Below are positions 1 through 12,513 of a stretch of 64,000 bases of DNA, piece after piece; the first letter of the stretch is position 1, and each line of letters opens with the position of its first letter. Below the pieces are notes generated by a model. That model was not told the DNA's origin. It searched no databases and saw nothing but the letters and a program-made list of their open reading frames with translations. Position numbers and translations under genes: made by a program. Origin of the DNA: Dendrocalamus latiflorus (Eukaryota > Streptophyta > Magnoliopsida > Poales > Poaceae); assembly GCA_017311315.1 (NCBI GenBank), contig CM029669.1:19851683-19915682 (forward strand), read 5' to 3'.

Positions 1-1161
1 TGCATGGCTAAAATAGCTTGCAATAAACAAAGCACCGTCTGACCAATTCGGGCTTTTCATTTCGGTCTCTAATGACTAATTTTGGTTTCTTAACAGTAAT
101 TAATTGTTAAACAAAGTATCATTTTAAAATATGATATATAAATTAATTATAGTATATATTATAGTGATTTTATTTATATGTAATACCGTACTGTATCTTA
201 TAAACAATCAAAAAATCATAAGTCATACTTATAATCCAAAGTCAAAAAAACATGTCCCATTTGTTTGCCTCCATCTCCATGGTGCAGTCTTTTCTGCGTA
301 CACCCAAACAAGCTCTATACGTGTATGCGTGCAAACTGTATCCCTTTCGTACATGTGCGGAACTTGCTCTCACTCTCACACGCACATGCTATACGCATTC
401 GGACAACTACATAAGCCTAGCTTGCTGTCTCCTACCACAGGGCATGGTGTCGGCCACAACTCTACAAGGTGACGAGGAAAGCTTCTCGCCATATGCATCT
501 CTTCATTTGATGCATGGCAAAAGTACCTTTATTGTGCGAAAAGAACTGATTTTTTTATAAAAAAAATAAGTGACGATGAGTTAGTGTAGCACATGTAATT
601 TGATGCACACAGCTAGAAAGAAATTAAAAGGGCCAGCTTGTTGATACGGGGAGAGCTGGAGGTCGTCCTCGATCCTAGCTGTGACCCTCTTATATGCCGA
701 CACCATGCAAAATCATTAGCACAAAAGAGTACAGGAAATACTTGGCCTGCACCGTCTCATCTCTCGTTTTGCCGCGCGTGTGCAAGCGCACGTACCGCGC
801 TGGGTTTTACCCGTCCGCCCGGTGGTCTCCGCCCCCGTATTACCTCGAGAGCGCACGCGTCTCCAGGGGCGGAGCTACATCTTGAACAAAGTAGACTTTA
901 GTCAGATATAAAAAAATATCTAGTGTACAATTTGAATAAATTCAGTCCAATCTAAGTAACATTTTCATAGTCGATCTATATATCCTAATCATCCCATCAT
1001 TTAATCTGAGACGTAATTAAATTCGAACTCCGTCACCCACTCCCCGGCCGGCCGGGCACCAGTTACGATCAGCTCGCCTTGGACTTTTCTCTGACCAGTC
1101 TCACCGCTCGCGCCCACTGTTATCACGTGCGCGGGCGTCAGAGCGGCAGTGCGGGGCGGGC
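1..1161. other. AT-rich intergenic DNA, no gene seen
   Basis: No convincing coding region. The first 600 bases are AT-rich. The stretch from about 870 to 1045 begins with a GGGGCGGAGC-like motif and ends with a partial inverted counterpart (CTCCGTCACC...CTCCCC), which suggests an old DNA transposon remnant. This is not firm enough to delimit. Confidence 0.4.
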
Positions 1162-1882
1162 TAGAGCTGGGACTTGGGCCGGGCTTTTTTGGGCCAGCCC
1201 GAAGCACGGCCGGCACGGCCCGGCCCAAGCACGGCCCGGCCCGACACGTGGCGGGCCGTGCCGGCACGGCACGAACGGTGGGCCGGGCCGGGCCTCAAAA
1301 TTCGGCACGGTGGGCGGCACGGCACGGCACGACAGATCGGGCCGTGCTCGGGCCGGCACGGCACGAAGAGCACGGTTGACCAGAAACTATTTAAAATTGA
1401 TTTCTTAACTATAGTAAGTTGTACTCATGATTCTCCTTGAGCTTTTCTATTTGACTAGTTGGGTAGGTCTATGCTATATTGTCAGGCGATGTCCACGTAC
1501 GCTATAGTCTAATTTGCACAAGATATACATTCCATTGAGCTAGATGACCAAGTTCGGAGGTGGAATGGCATGAGACAATAGAATCAAATTTTAAGTAGGT
1601 TTTTAATAAGACGGATACAAGAGAAAGGAAGATAGCGGCCACTGCTACCATTGTCGCCGTCGCTTTCGTCGTGTATAGTTACTTTGGGCTGGGCTTGGGC
1701 TGGCACGGCACGAACGCCGGCACGGTGGGCTTTGGGCCGTGCTTGGACCTGGCCGAAGACGAGGCGGGCCGGCACGGCACGGCACGACGGGATGACTGGG
1801 CCAAACCGGCACGGCACGAAACGGCCCGAAGCACGGTGGGCCTGGGCCGTGCCGGCACGGCACGGCCCAATTCCCACCTCTA
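1162..1882. mobile_element. Nonautonomous hAT-like element filled with GGCACG repeats
   Basis: The left end reads TAGAGCTGGGACTTGGGCCG. The reverse complement of the right end reads TAGAGGTGGGAATTGGGCCG, so the terminal inverted repeats match over about 20 bases with two differences. The six bases GCGGGC flank both sides directly, which fits a partly decayed hAT target duplication (normally 8 bp). The outer thirds are packed with GGCACGGCACG-type motifs pointing inward on both sides, as expected of hAT subterminal transposase-binding repeats. The middle (about 1380-1680) is ordinary AT-rich DNA. The apparent ORFs here are low-complexity translations of the GC-rich repeats, not genes. Confidence 0.7.
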
Positions 1883-3431
1883 GCGGGCACACGTGATCGA
1901 GTCGCCTGCAGAAAGGCTGCAGCGCTTCCGGAAGCGGGCCAGGCGAGGGGCACGCTGCGCGCCCGCTCGTGTGCGTCCGTGCGCGGCCTGTGGCGTCGAG
2001 TTCGGGCACGGGGCGCCACCCTGCGCGGCCGCACGGGGCCTTGTGCCCCTGCACTCGCGGCTCAGGTAGCAGTAATTTGCGAGCTGAACATTCGTACGTG
2101 GCCATACGTTCATGTTTGAGAGCAATCCAATGTTTCTGCGCCAAAATACTTCGGTGCTATTTCGAAAACATAGTCTCGATAAATTATTTTAAAATAATAA
2201 TAAAAATTCCATCCTATTTATTTATTTAAAAAACTATAAAAAAACAAATTATAAACTAAAAAAGTATTAGACCATGTATCTTTACTATTATATAAATAGG
2301 AGTTGGTGGTTGGTGCGTTTTCCTCTCCCTTCTCTACAGCAATCTGATTTGATCTAGGCCATTCATCTCTCTCCTCCTCTCTCTCAGGATACAACCACCC
2401 ACCCCCCTCATGTTCCTCATCTCCTCGCGTATTTAGCCACCCTCCTATCTCTGTCGCTTGCTCTCTAATATTTGATGTGTGAAGTTGATCAGACAGTAAA
2501 TTTTATCTTACTATTTTTATAACTTCACTAAAATGTATGGATCTCTAACTAGTTATTTCATATACTCTACCACTTCTTCTAGAAGTGGTCGTGCTTCAAC
2601 AGGCGTAGCATTACAAAAGCTTAGTTTGCGCTAAGGGAGGTCCGATTCTGCACGGCATCTCTACTCTGCAGAAGTCAAGCGCGCGCGAAAAAAAAAACTA
2701 CACGTTTCTTTCGTGCCATTTAATCTCTTCGCTTATCAAAAGGGGCTAGTTTGGTCATGCGGGATCGCCGCGGTCGCTGTCGCGAGAAATCAAGTGCCGG
2801 TATGGTCCATCTCCATCGATGTGGAAACGTTGAAGGCGTATACATGAGTATGACTCTGAACTACACGTTTTAAACAGGAATCAAGATATTAAAATAAAAT
2901 AATAAGTCTAATTTACCTTCTTTAATTCTTGTGATTGCCCAACTTTCAATCTGCAAGTGCAAAATTGAATGTTTTACAATACTCAACTATTAATACCATT
3001 TATTACCCCTAGAGACTGTTTGAATGTGGTTTTAGCTAATGTGGTACAAACATGATAGTGTTTTTCGACACGTAAGCTGATTTTGAGATAACATGTCAGC
3101 TAGTTAGTAAAATCATCAAACAAACAAAAAATCATCAAATAAAATGAGAAATATATAGTGAGGTCCATCGGTCAACTTCATATCCTCTCTTCCCTCATTT
3201 GCAACCGGCCACACCACCGACTGCTGCAAGCGACCACTGCCACCGCTGTAGGCCCAAGTTAGAGCTGCATGTCACCCTAAGCACCATGCTACCGAGCCTC
3301 CTCCTGCTGTTTTCACGTACGTCCACCGAGGTGATGGACTTTTAACACTAGACCCATATACCAACAAATTAATGCTGCTTGCTAGAAGATTTTTTAAACA
3401 ACACGTTTTTAGTAATATTATATAAATATAT
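1883..3431. other. Intergenic DNA, no gene seen
   Basis: Mixed AT-rich sequence with short pyrimidine tracts near 2310-2470. No supported ORF, RNA gene or clear element ends were found. Confidence 0.4.
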
Positions 3432-3815
3432 CACTACTTAAAAATTACATAAATAACCTTCTGTCGCCATTTCAAATGACGACAGAGGCTCTATCACTAT
3501 TTGAATTTGAGGCAGAGCTTCTGTCATAATTTCAAATGACAAATCGCGGCAGAAGTTCTGTTGTCAAACAAATGAACGATAGAGTGCCATGTCAGCACCA
3601 CGACATCTGTCGGCATTTTAATTAGTGACAGAGATACAAATCGTCAATTGAAATGACAATAGAAGCGGTCTCTATCAACAATTGGATTGACAATAGGTCT
3701 CTATCATTAGTTCAATTGGCAACAGAAATCTGTGGACTGCCACGTAGGATTTTGTGTAGGATTGTCGCCATTTCAAATGACAATAACAGAAAGTCATTTA
3801 TATAATTTTTTAGTG
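3432..3815. mobile_element. CACTA-like nonautonomous element
   Basis: It starts CACTACTTAAAAATTAC and ends ATAATTTTTTAGTG, so both ends present CACTA inward. Terminal inverted similarity continues for about 50 bases and includes a TGTCGCCATTTCAAATGAC block. Further degenerate copies of that block occur inside in both directions, resembling CACTA subterminal repeats. A clean 3-bp target duplication is not visible. The AT-rich flanks (3400-3431 and 3816-3840) are themselves inverted copies of one another, so the true element may be longer. No coding capacity. Confidence 0.55.
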
Positions 3816-4146
3816 ATGATATATTTATATATTAACAAAAAAATTATTCAAAATAAACTCCTTGCTAGAGGCTCCTGTGACTCATGAGTCATGTATCATG
3901 AAGTAAGCTTGGAGAAAACTGTAATTTGTAAAAGTGCAAGTGGTACTGTACTACATGCGTGCATCTGGCATAAACGCAACACATGACGCCTGATCCGAGC
4001 AGATCAGCTTGTCTCAGACGCGTGCGCGCATGGCAGCAGGCAGCTCAAAGTGATAGCCTACTTATCCCATTTTTACTATGATATATCGGTTTAATATGAC
4101 ATATATATTCACATTAGTAGTTGCTGTATATATTCATATTAGCATC

Positions 4147-4977
<831 letters not shown>

Positions 4978-5039
4978 TATATATATATATCCCTGTAAAC
5001 CAATAAATCAAACAAGTGCTTTATTTTTATGAGCCTTCA

Positions 5040-5052
5040 TGGTATCAAAGTA
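5040..5052 (+). other. Primer-binding site of the deleted copia element
   Basis: TGGTATCAAAG lies immediately after the 5' LTR. It is complementary to the 3' end of initiator methionine tRNA apart from A for G at one site, the usual primer of plant copia elements. Confidence 0.75.
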
Positions 5053-5619
5053 TTAGATTTTCTACCTTCCAAATCCTAGCGTCGCCGCTCGTCTTCCGCT
5101 GAGCTGCCCCTAGGAGGAGTTTCTCCGCTCTCGAGGGCGGCTATCTCCTCGTCGCCCTAGCATGGATGGCACCACCGTGCCACCCCGCTGTCATGCCTCC
5201 CACACCGCCCTGGCATGGATGGCGCCACCGACAGCCTCTCCTTCTTTCTCCCCTACACCACTCTAGTGCCACCTCTAGAACCGCTATCGTCAGCGACTTC
5301 CTTCACAGTGGGTAGCCTCCCTAGCTCCCCCTCTTCTTCCTTCATCTTATCGCCACTGCCCTTCCCTCTTCTTCTCACTCTCTCGTGCTCTTTCTGTCTT
5401 TCACTCTCTTCGTCTCGGCTCGCTATCACTCTAGATCCACCACCCCTAGTAGTTTCCTCGCCGCCAGTGTCCCTACCTCAGGCTGCCCCTCCTCCTCTTC
5501 TTCTACCTTGAAACTTCCACTACTCCTTCGGTCACCACTTCCTCTTAACCGCCTCCCTTCTTTGCACCATCCGTCTCCCTGTACAACTACCTTCCTCCCT
5601 CTTTACTACTCTCACCACC

Positions 5620-6016
5620 TACACTGACGCCGATTGGGCTGGGTATCCTGACACTCGCAAGTCCACCTCGGACTATGGCATCTTCCTTGGTGACAATATG
5701 GTGTCTTGGTCGTCCAAGTGCTCCAGCGCTGAGACTGTGTATCGCAAACACCATTGCCGAGTCATGCTGGCTCCACCAGTTTCTTTTGGAGCTTCGATGA
5801 CTCCTTCAACAGGCCATGGTCATTTTCCACGACAATATTAGTGCAGTATATCTCTCAACTAACCCCGTTCAACATCAAATCACGAAGCATGTTGAGATAA
5901 ACCTACACTTTATACATAAACGTGTCGCTCTTGGTGAAGTCCACGTGCACCACGTCCCTACCAACTCCCAGTACGCCGACATCTTCACGAAAAGGTCTCC
6001 CAACAGCAACCTTTAA
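5620..6016 (+). pseudogene. Ty1-copia RNase H remnant
   Basis: The first part reads TDADWAGYPDTRKSTSDYG and then FLGDNMVSWSSK, the RNase H segment of copia pol. After frameshifts near 5750-5815 it resumes as NISAVYLSTNPVQHQITKHV and later HVPTNSQYADIFTK, the conserved copia C-terminus, ending at a stop at 6014-6016. Gag, protease, integrase and reverse transcriptase are all missing. The Ser- and Pro-rich ORF upstream (5215-5511) shows no known domain and is probably deleted internal sequence read by chance. Confidence 0.85.
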
Positions 6017-6075
6017 GGAATTCTGCTCCAGTATGAACATCTGACCCACTCCCGTTCCAACTGCGGGGGAGGGGG

Positions 6076-6261
6076 TGTTAGCCTACCATCCTATTTCCAT
6101 TGTGACTATTAGTCTACCATCTCGTTTCCACTGTGATGCCTCGGTTCAAGATGACATGTATTCACATTAGTAGTTGCTGCATGTATTCACATTAACGTCA
6201 CTATTATGTATATCCCTATATACCAATGAATAAAAAAATGCTTCATTTCTATGAGCCTTCA
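6076..6261 (+). repeat. 3' LTR of the deleted copia element
   Basis: 186 bp from TGTTAGCC to GCCTTCA, preceded by a purine tract at about 6062-6075 and followed by the target duplication CAAAG. Confidence 0.85.
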
Positions 6262-7430
6262 CAAAGAACATGCATTAGTTGGCCTCACGCAAGATTTATC
6301 GCTTAACCAATAGTACTACTACTCGTATCCAAATCCTGGCCATTAGTTGGCCTGACAAGCGATGCATGTACTAAAATGAGTAACATGTTTGCCTAATTGC
6401 GAGTATCAGAGCCTACCGGCACAACGGCCTTTTTTATATTTTTAGTTGACATTTGACTTCAATTTCTTTTAGTAATCATTATTCATTAGACTATGGTGTA
6501 GGATAAAGGATAACCGACTAGGGGGTTGAATAGGAGGTTTTAAAATTTGTCTTGCCTTCTAAATTATTTCTACAATTTTAATATGGAAGAAATTTAAAGC
6601 AATTGAAACCTACATAATTCTAGTAAGTTTAAGGCACTACAAGTATAAATCTCTACAAGAGGCTCTAGCACAAGTAAATAATCACAATATACTAAATATA
6701 CAAGAGCTGAAAAGAGATAAAGAGATAAACAATGAACACACGATGTTTTTACCATGGTGATCGGAAACTTGCCGGTTTCCCCTAGTCCACGTTGAGGAAA
6801 ACCCAAACGACTTGGACTGACTCCACAAATTAAGCCTCAGCTCTTCAATCCACTAGTGGTAGTCCTTCCTTCACTCCAAAGATGGTGGACTCTAAACCAC
6901 TCACATGTCGATGCTGGGCTTCTTCAAAACCTTCTCGAAGAAGTCATCATACAAACTCCCACCAAGTTGTCCAGGTGCTGGCAAGCACCAAGAGTAAAAG
7001 ATCACGAGCTTCGCTTGACGACAATCAAGTGACAAAGGATCAATCTAGAGATGAAATGCACTTGTTTGGCTTAACTACCTCAAATGAATGCACAATGAGA
7101 AAATGAGGATGGAGTAAATGCTCAATGCTCAAAGATGTTCAATATGGTCTCTTATTTCAGTTCTTGGGTAGGTAGATGGGTATTTATATCCTCACCAACC
7201 AAAACTAGCCATTACAAGGAAATTCCTGAAAAATTTAGGGCGAGCAGAAGTACCGCAGTACACTGGTTGGTACTTTCGCACCTATTCTGATACGACAGTA
7301 ACGGCTATGTTAAAGCTTCTGAACTAGCCTTTGGAAGTCAGCGCGGAACAACCGCCATTGTAAATCCGGTAGTTCCATTAACCGGAAGTTCCAAGATGTC
7401 GACGAGGTACTTCCGTTTGATCTGAGGCCT
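6262..7430. other. Older repeat-like DNA flanking the young retrotransposon
   Basis: No coding sequence. From about 6490 it resembles a dispersed grass repeat that resumes after 19980. The giant-LTR element was inserted into this older sequence. Confidence 0.4.
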
Positions 7431-7438
7431 AGAGTTGG

Positions 7439-7601
7439 CGCTCTCTGGAAAAAAAAGGTTCCGCCCGGCTTATTCAGAGCTCCCGTGCTCCGAAGTACCA
7501 TTTAAGGCTGTGGTACTATTAGTTCCACTGTTGAAACTCTGGTACTTCCGTTTGCCGCAGACACAAAAGCATCCCGTGGGTGCTCTCTGGAAAAAGGTTC
7601 C
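7439..7601. repeat. Diverged tandem repeat, left part (split by retrotransposon)
   Basis: The motif GCTCTCTGGAAAAA(A)GG(T/C)TCC occurs at 7439 and again at 7582. Between them are GAAGTACC and GTACTTCCG blocks. The same order of motifs resumes at 19981 on the far side of the retrotransposon, with GCTCTCTAGAAAAAGGCTCC at 20082. It is a short, diverged tandem array with units of roughly 120-145 bp. Confidence 0.6.
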
Positions 7602-10600
7602 TGTAACATCCTGGGAAAATTTAAAATTTAAAATATGAAGCTTTGGTATTATTTTATAATATGTTTTGTTGAAATTTGGATTTTATGGCATTTTTTCTGA
7701 ATTGGGGGAGGATTCAAAGATTTTAGAAAAGATTCAAAAATAAAACTAATATTAACAATGCCATAAAAAGGGAATATGCAAATCTTGGGAAAAAAAATAT
7801 TCCAACATGTGTACAGAAGGCTTAGAAAGATAAGCAAGACATAAAATATAATTATATAAAAGAAACAAAATAAATAAATAATAGTAAGCATGAAGAAAAT
7901 ATATATACATGTATATAAAATAAAGGTGCAAATAAATAAATAAAAAGGGATAAATACATGTATGTATATGTACATAAATAGAATAAATATATGTGCAGAA
8001 ACAAATATAGGAGTCAATAAGAATATATGTACTAATGTATGAACATGTATATACATACACTAACTAAACATTAAAAAAAAAGAATTGGAGCAAGGCTGGC
8101 CGAACGGCCCAGCTCCCCCGTTTTTCCCCCGCCTACACCGCTGGCCAGCGGGCCCCTCCTCCATTCCGCACCTCTCCCTGGCCTCGCGGGCCCGAGCGCT
8201 GCACGCGCGCCTCCCCTCCATCTCGCCCTCTCTCTCTCTGGTCCTGCGGGCCCCGCGCCTCACCCGCACGTCCTTCTCTCCGCCGCTGGGTTGGCTCCTG
8301 CCAGCTTCCTCTTTCTTTCTCCCTCCCCCTGCGCCTAGCTCTCCTTTTTCTTTTCCCCGTTCCATGGCTGAGCTCGCGCCGCGTCTCCCTCTTTCCTTCT
8401 CTCCCCGCGCCATGTCTCGGACCAGCGGTCCCCAGCGCCCTCCCCCGCGCGTCTACAGGGCCCCACCGCCGTCCCGTCGCCATTTACGCCCGCTGCTCCG
8501 CTCCGCTCCATCGCCTCACGCAGAGCGCGACGCTATCTGCAGGCCATCATGCCCCAAATCCTCCCTCAGGATCCTCCGCAGCTGCCCGGTCACTTCCGTT
8601 GCCCTGCCACTGCCGCCTGCGCCCGCCGCTGCTTCCGCCGCTCACGGACGTGACTGCACGGGCGAGCCTCCCGGTGCTAGCCCTATCCGCGCAACAATAA
8701 AGGCCGCCGAGCTCGCCAACGTCTTCCCCGCACTCCACACTCCCTTATCCTCCCAACAATCGGGTTCTAGTGCCCTCTCCTTCGCCGGCGCCACCCTCCT
8801 TCCCCAACCCCGACCACCGCGCTCCCCGCCAGATCTCACCACCAAAGTACAATCCCTTCCTCCCGCGCCATCTCCAGAGTACCGTGAGCTCATCTCCGGC
8901 CTTCCCCAAGCTCCCCGTGAACCGTACCTCACCGGCGTCGAAGTTCCCTCCAAGCCACCGCCGCCGCTCGCCGCCGACCCCTCCCCGGCCTCCCACGACC
9001 CCGGCCGACCACCCCAGTGGACTCCACATGGTGCGGGGAACCCATTTCTGCTGCCGCCCGAAACTCACCGGCTCTCCTTCTCCGGTGAGCCCGCCGCCGA
9101 ACGCCATCGGGTTCCCCCTGTCTTGGGTCCTTGCTGCCGCTCGGGTTAAAAGCCACCCCGTCCCCGCTTCCGACAGGTAACACTTGGGTCTTTGCTGGCT
9201 AGCCGAGCGTGTGGTCAGTGTTGCCGCCTGGGTTCGATCTCCCCTCCCCGCGCGGTATTAGGAGTAAAAAGTTTTTGGCCCATTTTGCAAAACGGTGGCC
9301 AGTGAAACCACACAGAAGTAGTAATTTGATTCATAAAGATGCTAAGAATTAATTCGGTTATAGATGAGCTGGACAAAATTTAATCTTGGATCAGTAAATC
9401 ATTATATGTTAATAGCTAAGGTATGTTAAATCCTATGTGAGCAATCATTAGATAAGAAATAAAGACAATGTAATATAAGGCTTGATGCTTGAATAATTGC
9501 TACATAAGTAATTAATATAGTTTAAATAATCACTTGAGGGCTAATTAACAATTAAAGGCATTAATAAAGTGTGGTTTAATGTATGGTCAAAAAGTTAATA
9601 AAAATAATGCATCCATACAAGGTACAACTTTAATAGAATGTATATGAGTTTAATAAATGCCTATTCATGGATTGGTTATAACCATATATGTAGGATTAGT
9701 ATGTCTAGGGCATTTATTTTTAAAGTTTAAATCATAAATAAAGGGATGAACTAAGGAAAAATTAGGGATAATATGTGGCGGCTAATAGAATTTAGATAAG
9801 GCTTTGGAGAGGTTATGTATGAATTAAATTCGGATTAGTTGTCCTGGTAAATAGTTAGTGTGACCATGATGTTTAAAGTGTAAATCTGATTAGTTGTTAA
9901 GGGCATTAGGAAGGAGAAGTGACTTGGATAAATGTCTATATTCCATAAGGATGGCCCTTAATTAGCATGTAAACATATATGCCCAATATTTGTCATGCCA
10001 CCATTAAACAAACCTTAAAGACACATTTTAATATAATCGCCCTCGGTCATCAAGAGTCAAAACAAAATCACGGACATATAAATACTCTAGTCGAATGTGT
10101 AACCAATAGCACGAGTGAATATGGTCACATAAAATGATACATATCAAGCATTGCTCAGATAGCTAAGTTTAAACCAAAATTTGAAATAAAAATTAAGCAT
10201 AATAACAGCTAAAGTATAAACAAGATAATAATAGAACCATCAATTAAATTATAACACAAGCTGGTAGTACATATACGTATGGAGTGTGGTTATATACGTA
10301 TATAGCAAGCTGGGACCCGTGTAGATAAACCCTAATCCCAATTAAACTTAGCTTAGTAATTCAGGGAGGTACATAAAATATCATAACACCCGGTGTCAAA
10401 AACATAGGCTATAAGCTTAACTTAATAAGCTAAAAGTTGCAGGCCTTACCTACATATGTATATCACATGCCCTAAGAATCAACGCTTGACAAAACATATC
10501 AATCTATAGGATTAACCTAACTCATGGAACTTCCCTGATAAATATCAAAATAACAAAAGAAATTGTCAATAAAAAGATCAAGCCATCGTAGTTTACCAGC

Positions 10601-12513
10601 GACCTTACATCAAATAACCCAAATAACCCATTAACTCGTAATAAAACTAAATTGAGTGTATTCGGCTTTATTTGGATCTTTTTGAGTTATTCGCTTTTAT
10701 TTGGATTCAGTCGTTTATCGCGTAATTAGAAACTGGATCCCCGAAGATTCCACGGATCAAGCATGGTTGGAGCGAAGTGATGATAAGGAGTAGAAGCCCA
10801 AGAGAAAAGCATCGTGTGAGCTCAAGACCGCGGTAACCGCGCCAGGCGAGTCAATACTTTGATCATGTTGATCCTATGTTTTCTGCAAATTACTTTGTTT
10901 TAAATTATCAAATTGCATGCTGTTAATTTATATGCAAATACATGCTTAGTTTAATATTCTAGTTATGTGTCCATTGATTACCTTGAGTAATATTACCCCT
11001 CCTTTGGAATATTTGAATGTGTGAACCTTGTCGCCCTAGCAAAAATATAATAGTAACATTTCGAAAATAAGTCCGTAATGGTATGCCATGCTTAGCATTG
11101 ATTAGGAACCGGGGCAAGAAATTGTCCCAAGCATCACTTCTATTCATGAGAAATTAATTTGGGCAGTCATGACGGGAATGACTGGTATATGTTGATATGA
11201 TTACTTTATATTCTCGAAAAACCCCAATATGCTTAAACATCTGGGCGGATTGGTTCGAGGGTGTGAATGTGTGGTGCAGTGGAAGCACAAAGTGGGTTAG
11301 TGGTAGACCGCCCAGATACCACTAAGGACTGAATCTTGTCATGTCAACCCGTGTAAAACAGTACAACCACAAGTCTGTAAAGTATAGCTTGGCTTAGTAG
11401 ATGTGCCGGACCCTGAAAATCATCCTTCCAGGAGTGGGTAGTGGAGTAGTGCAAGCGGCGGTCTGTGAGACGGCTTGAATGGGACACTCGTAGAGAGTGA
11501 AGTTCTGCTGTGGCGGGCTAGCAGGGGAGTAGCCAGCTGCTAGACGTTCAGAAGGAGGACATCCCGCACAACGTATGGGACCCACCGCAAGTGGGAACGA
11601 CCCATAGGGTGAAATGATGGAAGGGGCGAGGTACTTTGAAAAGTCACTGTGATGGTCTGCTCAACCACATGACTAAGGAATCGTGTGGGGCAACGAGTTG
11701 ATTGTCTCTTGTGGTGAAAGTGTACAAACTCTGCAGAGTCAAAACTATTCGAATAGCCGTGCCCACGGTCAAGGGCGGACATGGGAACTTAACCAGATAT
11801 AGTTCTATTTCAAAATGCTTTGTGGGTGGGAATGGAAAAGTGAAAGGGCGATGGACTGCCCTAGTTTGGAATTGTCCTGGGTGTCGTCCCAGCGGTAAGT
11901 TAAGCGGCTATAACGCTGAAGAATTGCTATATGGTGCAGATGCCATGTAACGGTGGATGGAATCTGAATCACTATTAATATTGCATGTTCCTGAACATTA
12001 CGCTTTTGTTCAAAATGCTAGGTCTTAGGAATTTTTATATAATTGTATTCAAAAGCACTCTTCGCAAAAATAAAATAAACCTAAGCTATTCTTTGGTTAG
12101 CCATACATGTTAAATATTGCATTCTGTGTGTTGGCTCGCTGAGCACGGGGTCGGAGTGCTCATGCTCGCTTTTGCGACAAAATTCAGAATCAAGAATCAC
12201 ATCACCACGCCTCAGCAACAAGATTGGACAAGATGGCAGAGAAGATGAAGATGTCAAGGGTTAGGTCGCGAACCTCCAGTTGGCTGCCTGTGGGCATGTC
12301 CTGAAGGTCCCACCTGTGTGCTTCGTTCTTCCGCTGCTGCAATTTAATGATTTCGGCCTAATCGGCCCATGAGTAAGTCTACTATTAAATTTTACGCTTC
12401 CGCATGATATGTATTTTGATATTCATTACTGTAACTGTGAGCACTATCTACTGATCCAGGGAATAGTGCAGTAATCACAGAGGAATCCGGATGTTAACAT
12501 CTGGTTCCCTACA
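7602..12513 (+). repeat. 5' LTR (4,912 bp) of the giant-LTR element
   Basis: An AT-rich first 480 bp is followed by a very GC-rich island (about 8085-9180), then AT-rich DNA with structured segments near 11160-11600. The last 400 bp are strongly conserved in the related solo LTR at 23378-27059. A 354-codon proline-rich frame (8085-9149) spans the GC island in both LTRs. It is not counted as a gene. Confidence 0.92.
11164..11315 (+). other. Structured segment of the giant LTR (hairpins)
   Basis: CAGTCAT (11164-11170), a 7-base loop, then ATGACTG (11178-11184) form a perfect 7-bp stem. Further on, CTGGGCGG (11241-11248) pairs perfectly with CCGCCCAG (11308-11315). The copy in the 3' LTR is identical. 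It occupies about the same relative place as the 14-hairpin array of the related solo LTR. Confidence 0.6.

Noticed and set aside
1140..1900. CRISPR-like or satellite array of GGCACGG repeats
   Set aside because: Repeats are in opposite orientation at the two ends of a hAT-like element with inverted termini. There are no regular spacers and the DNA is eukaryotic.
8085..9149. 354-codon proline-rich ORF present twice (also 15552-16616) as a duplicated gene
   Set aside because: It lies inside LTRs only about 0.1 percent diverged, so identity of the two copies shows nothing about selection. The GC-rich island is open in several frames, and the related solo LTR lacks a comparable frame.
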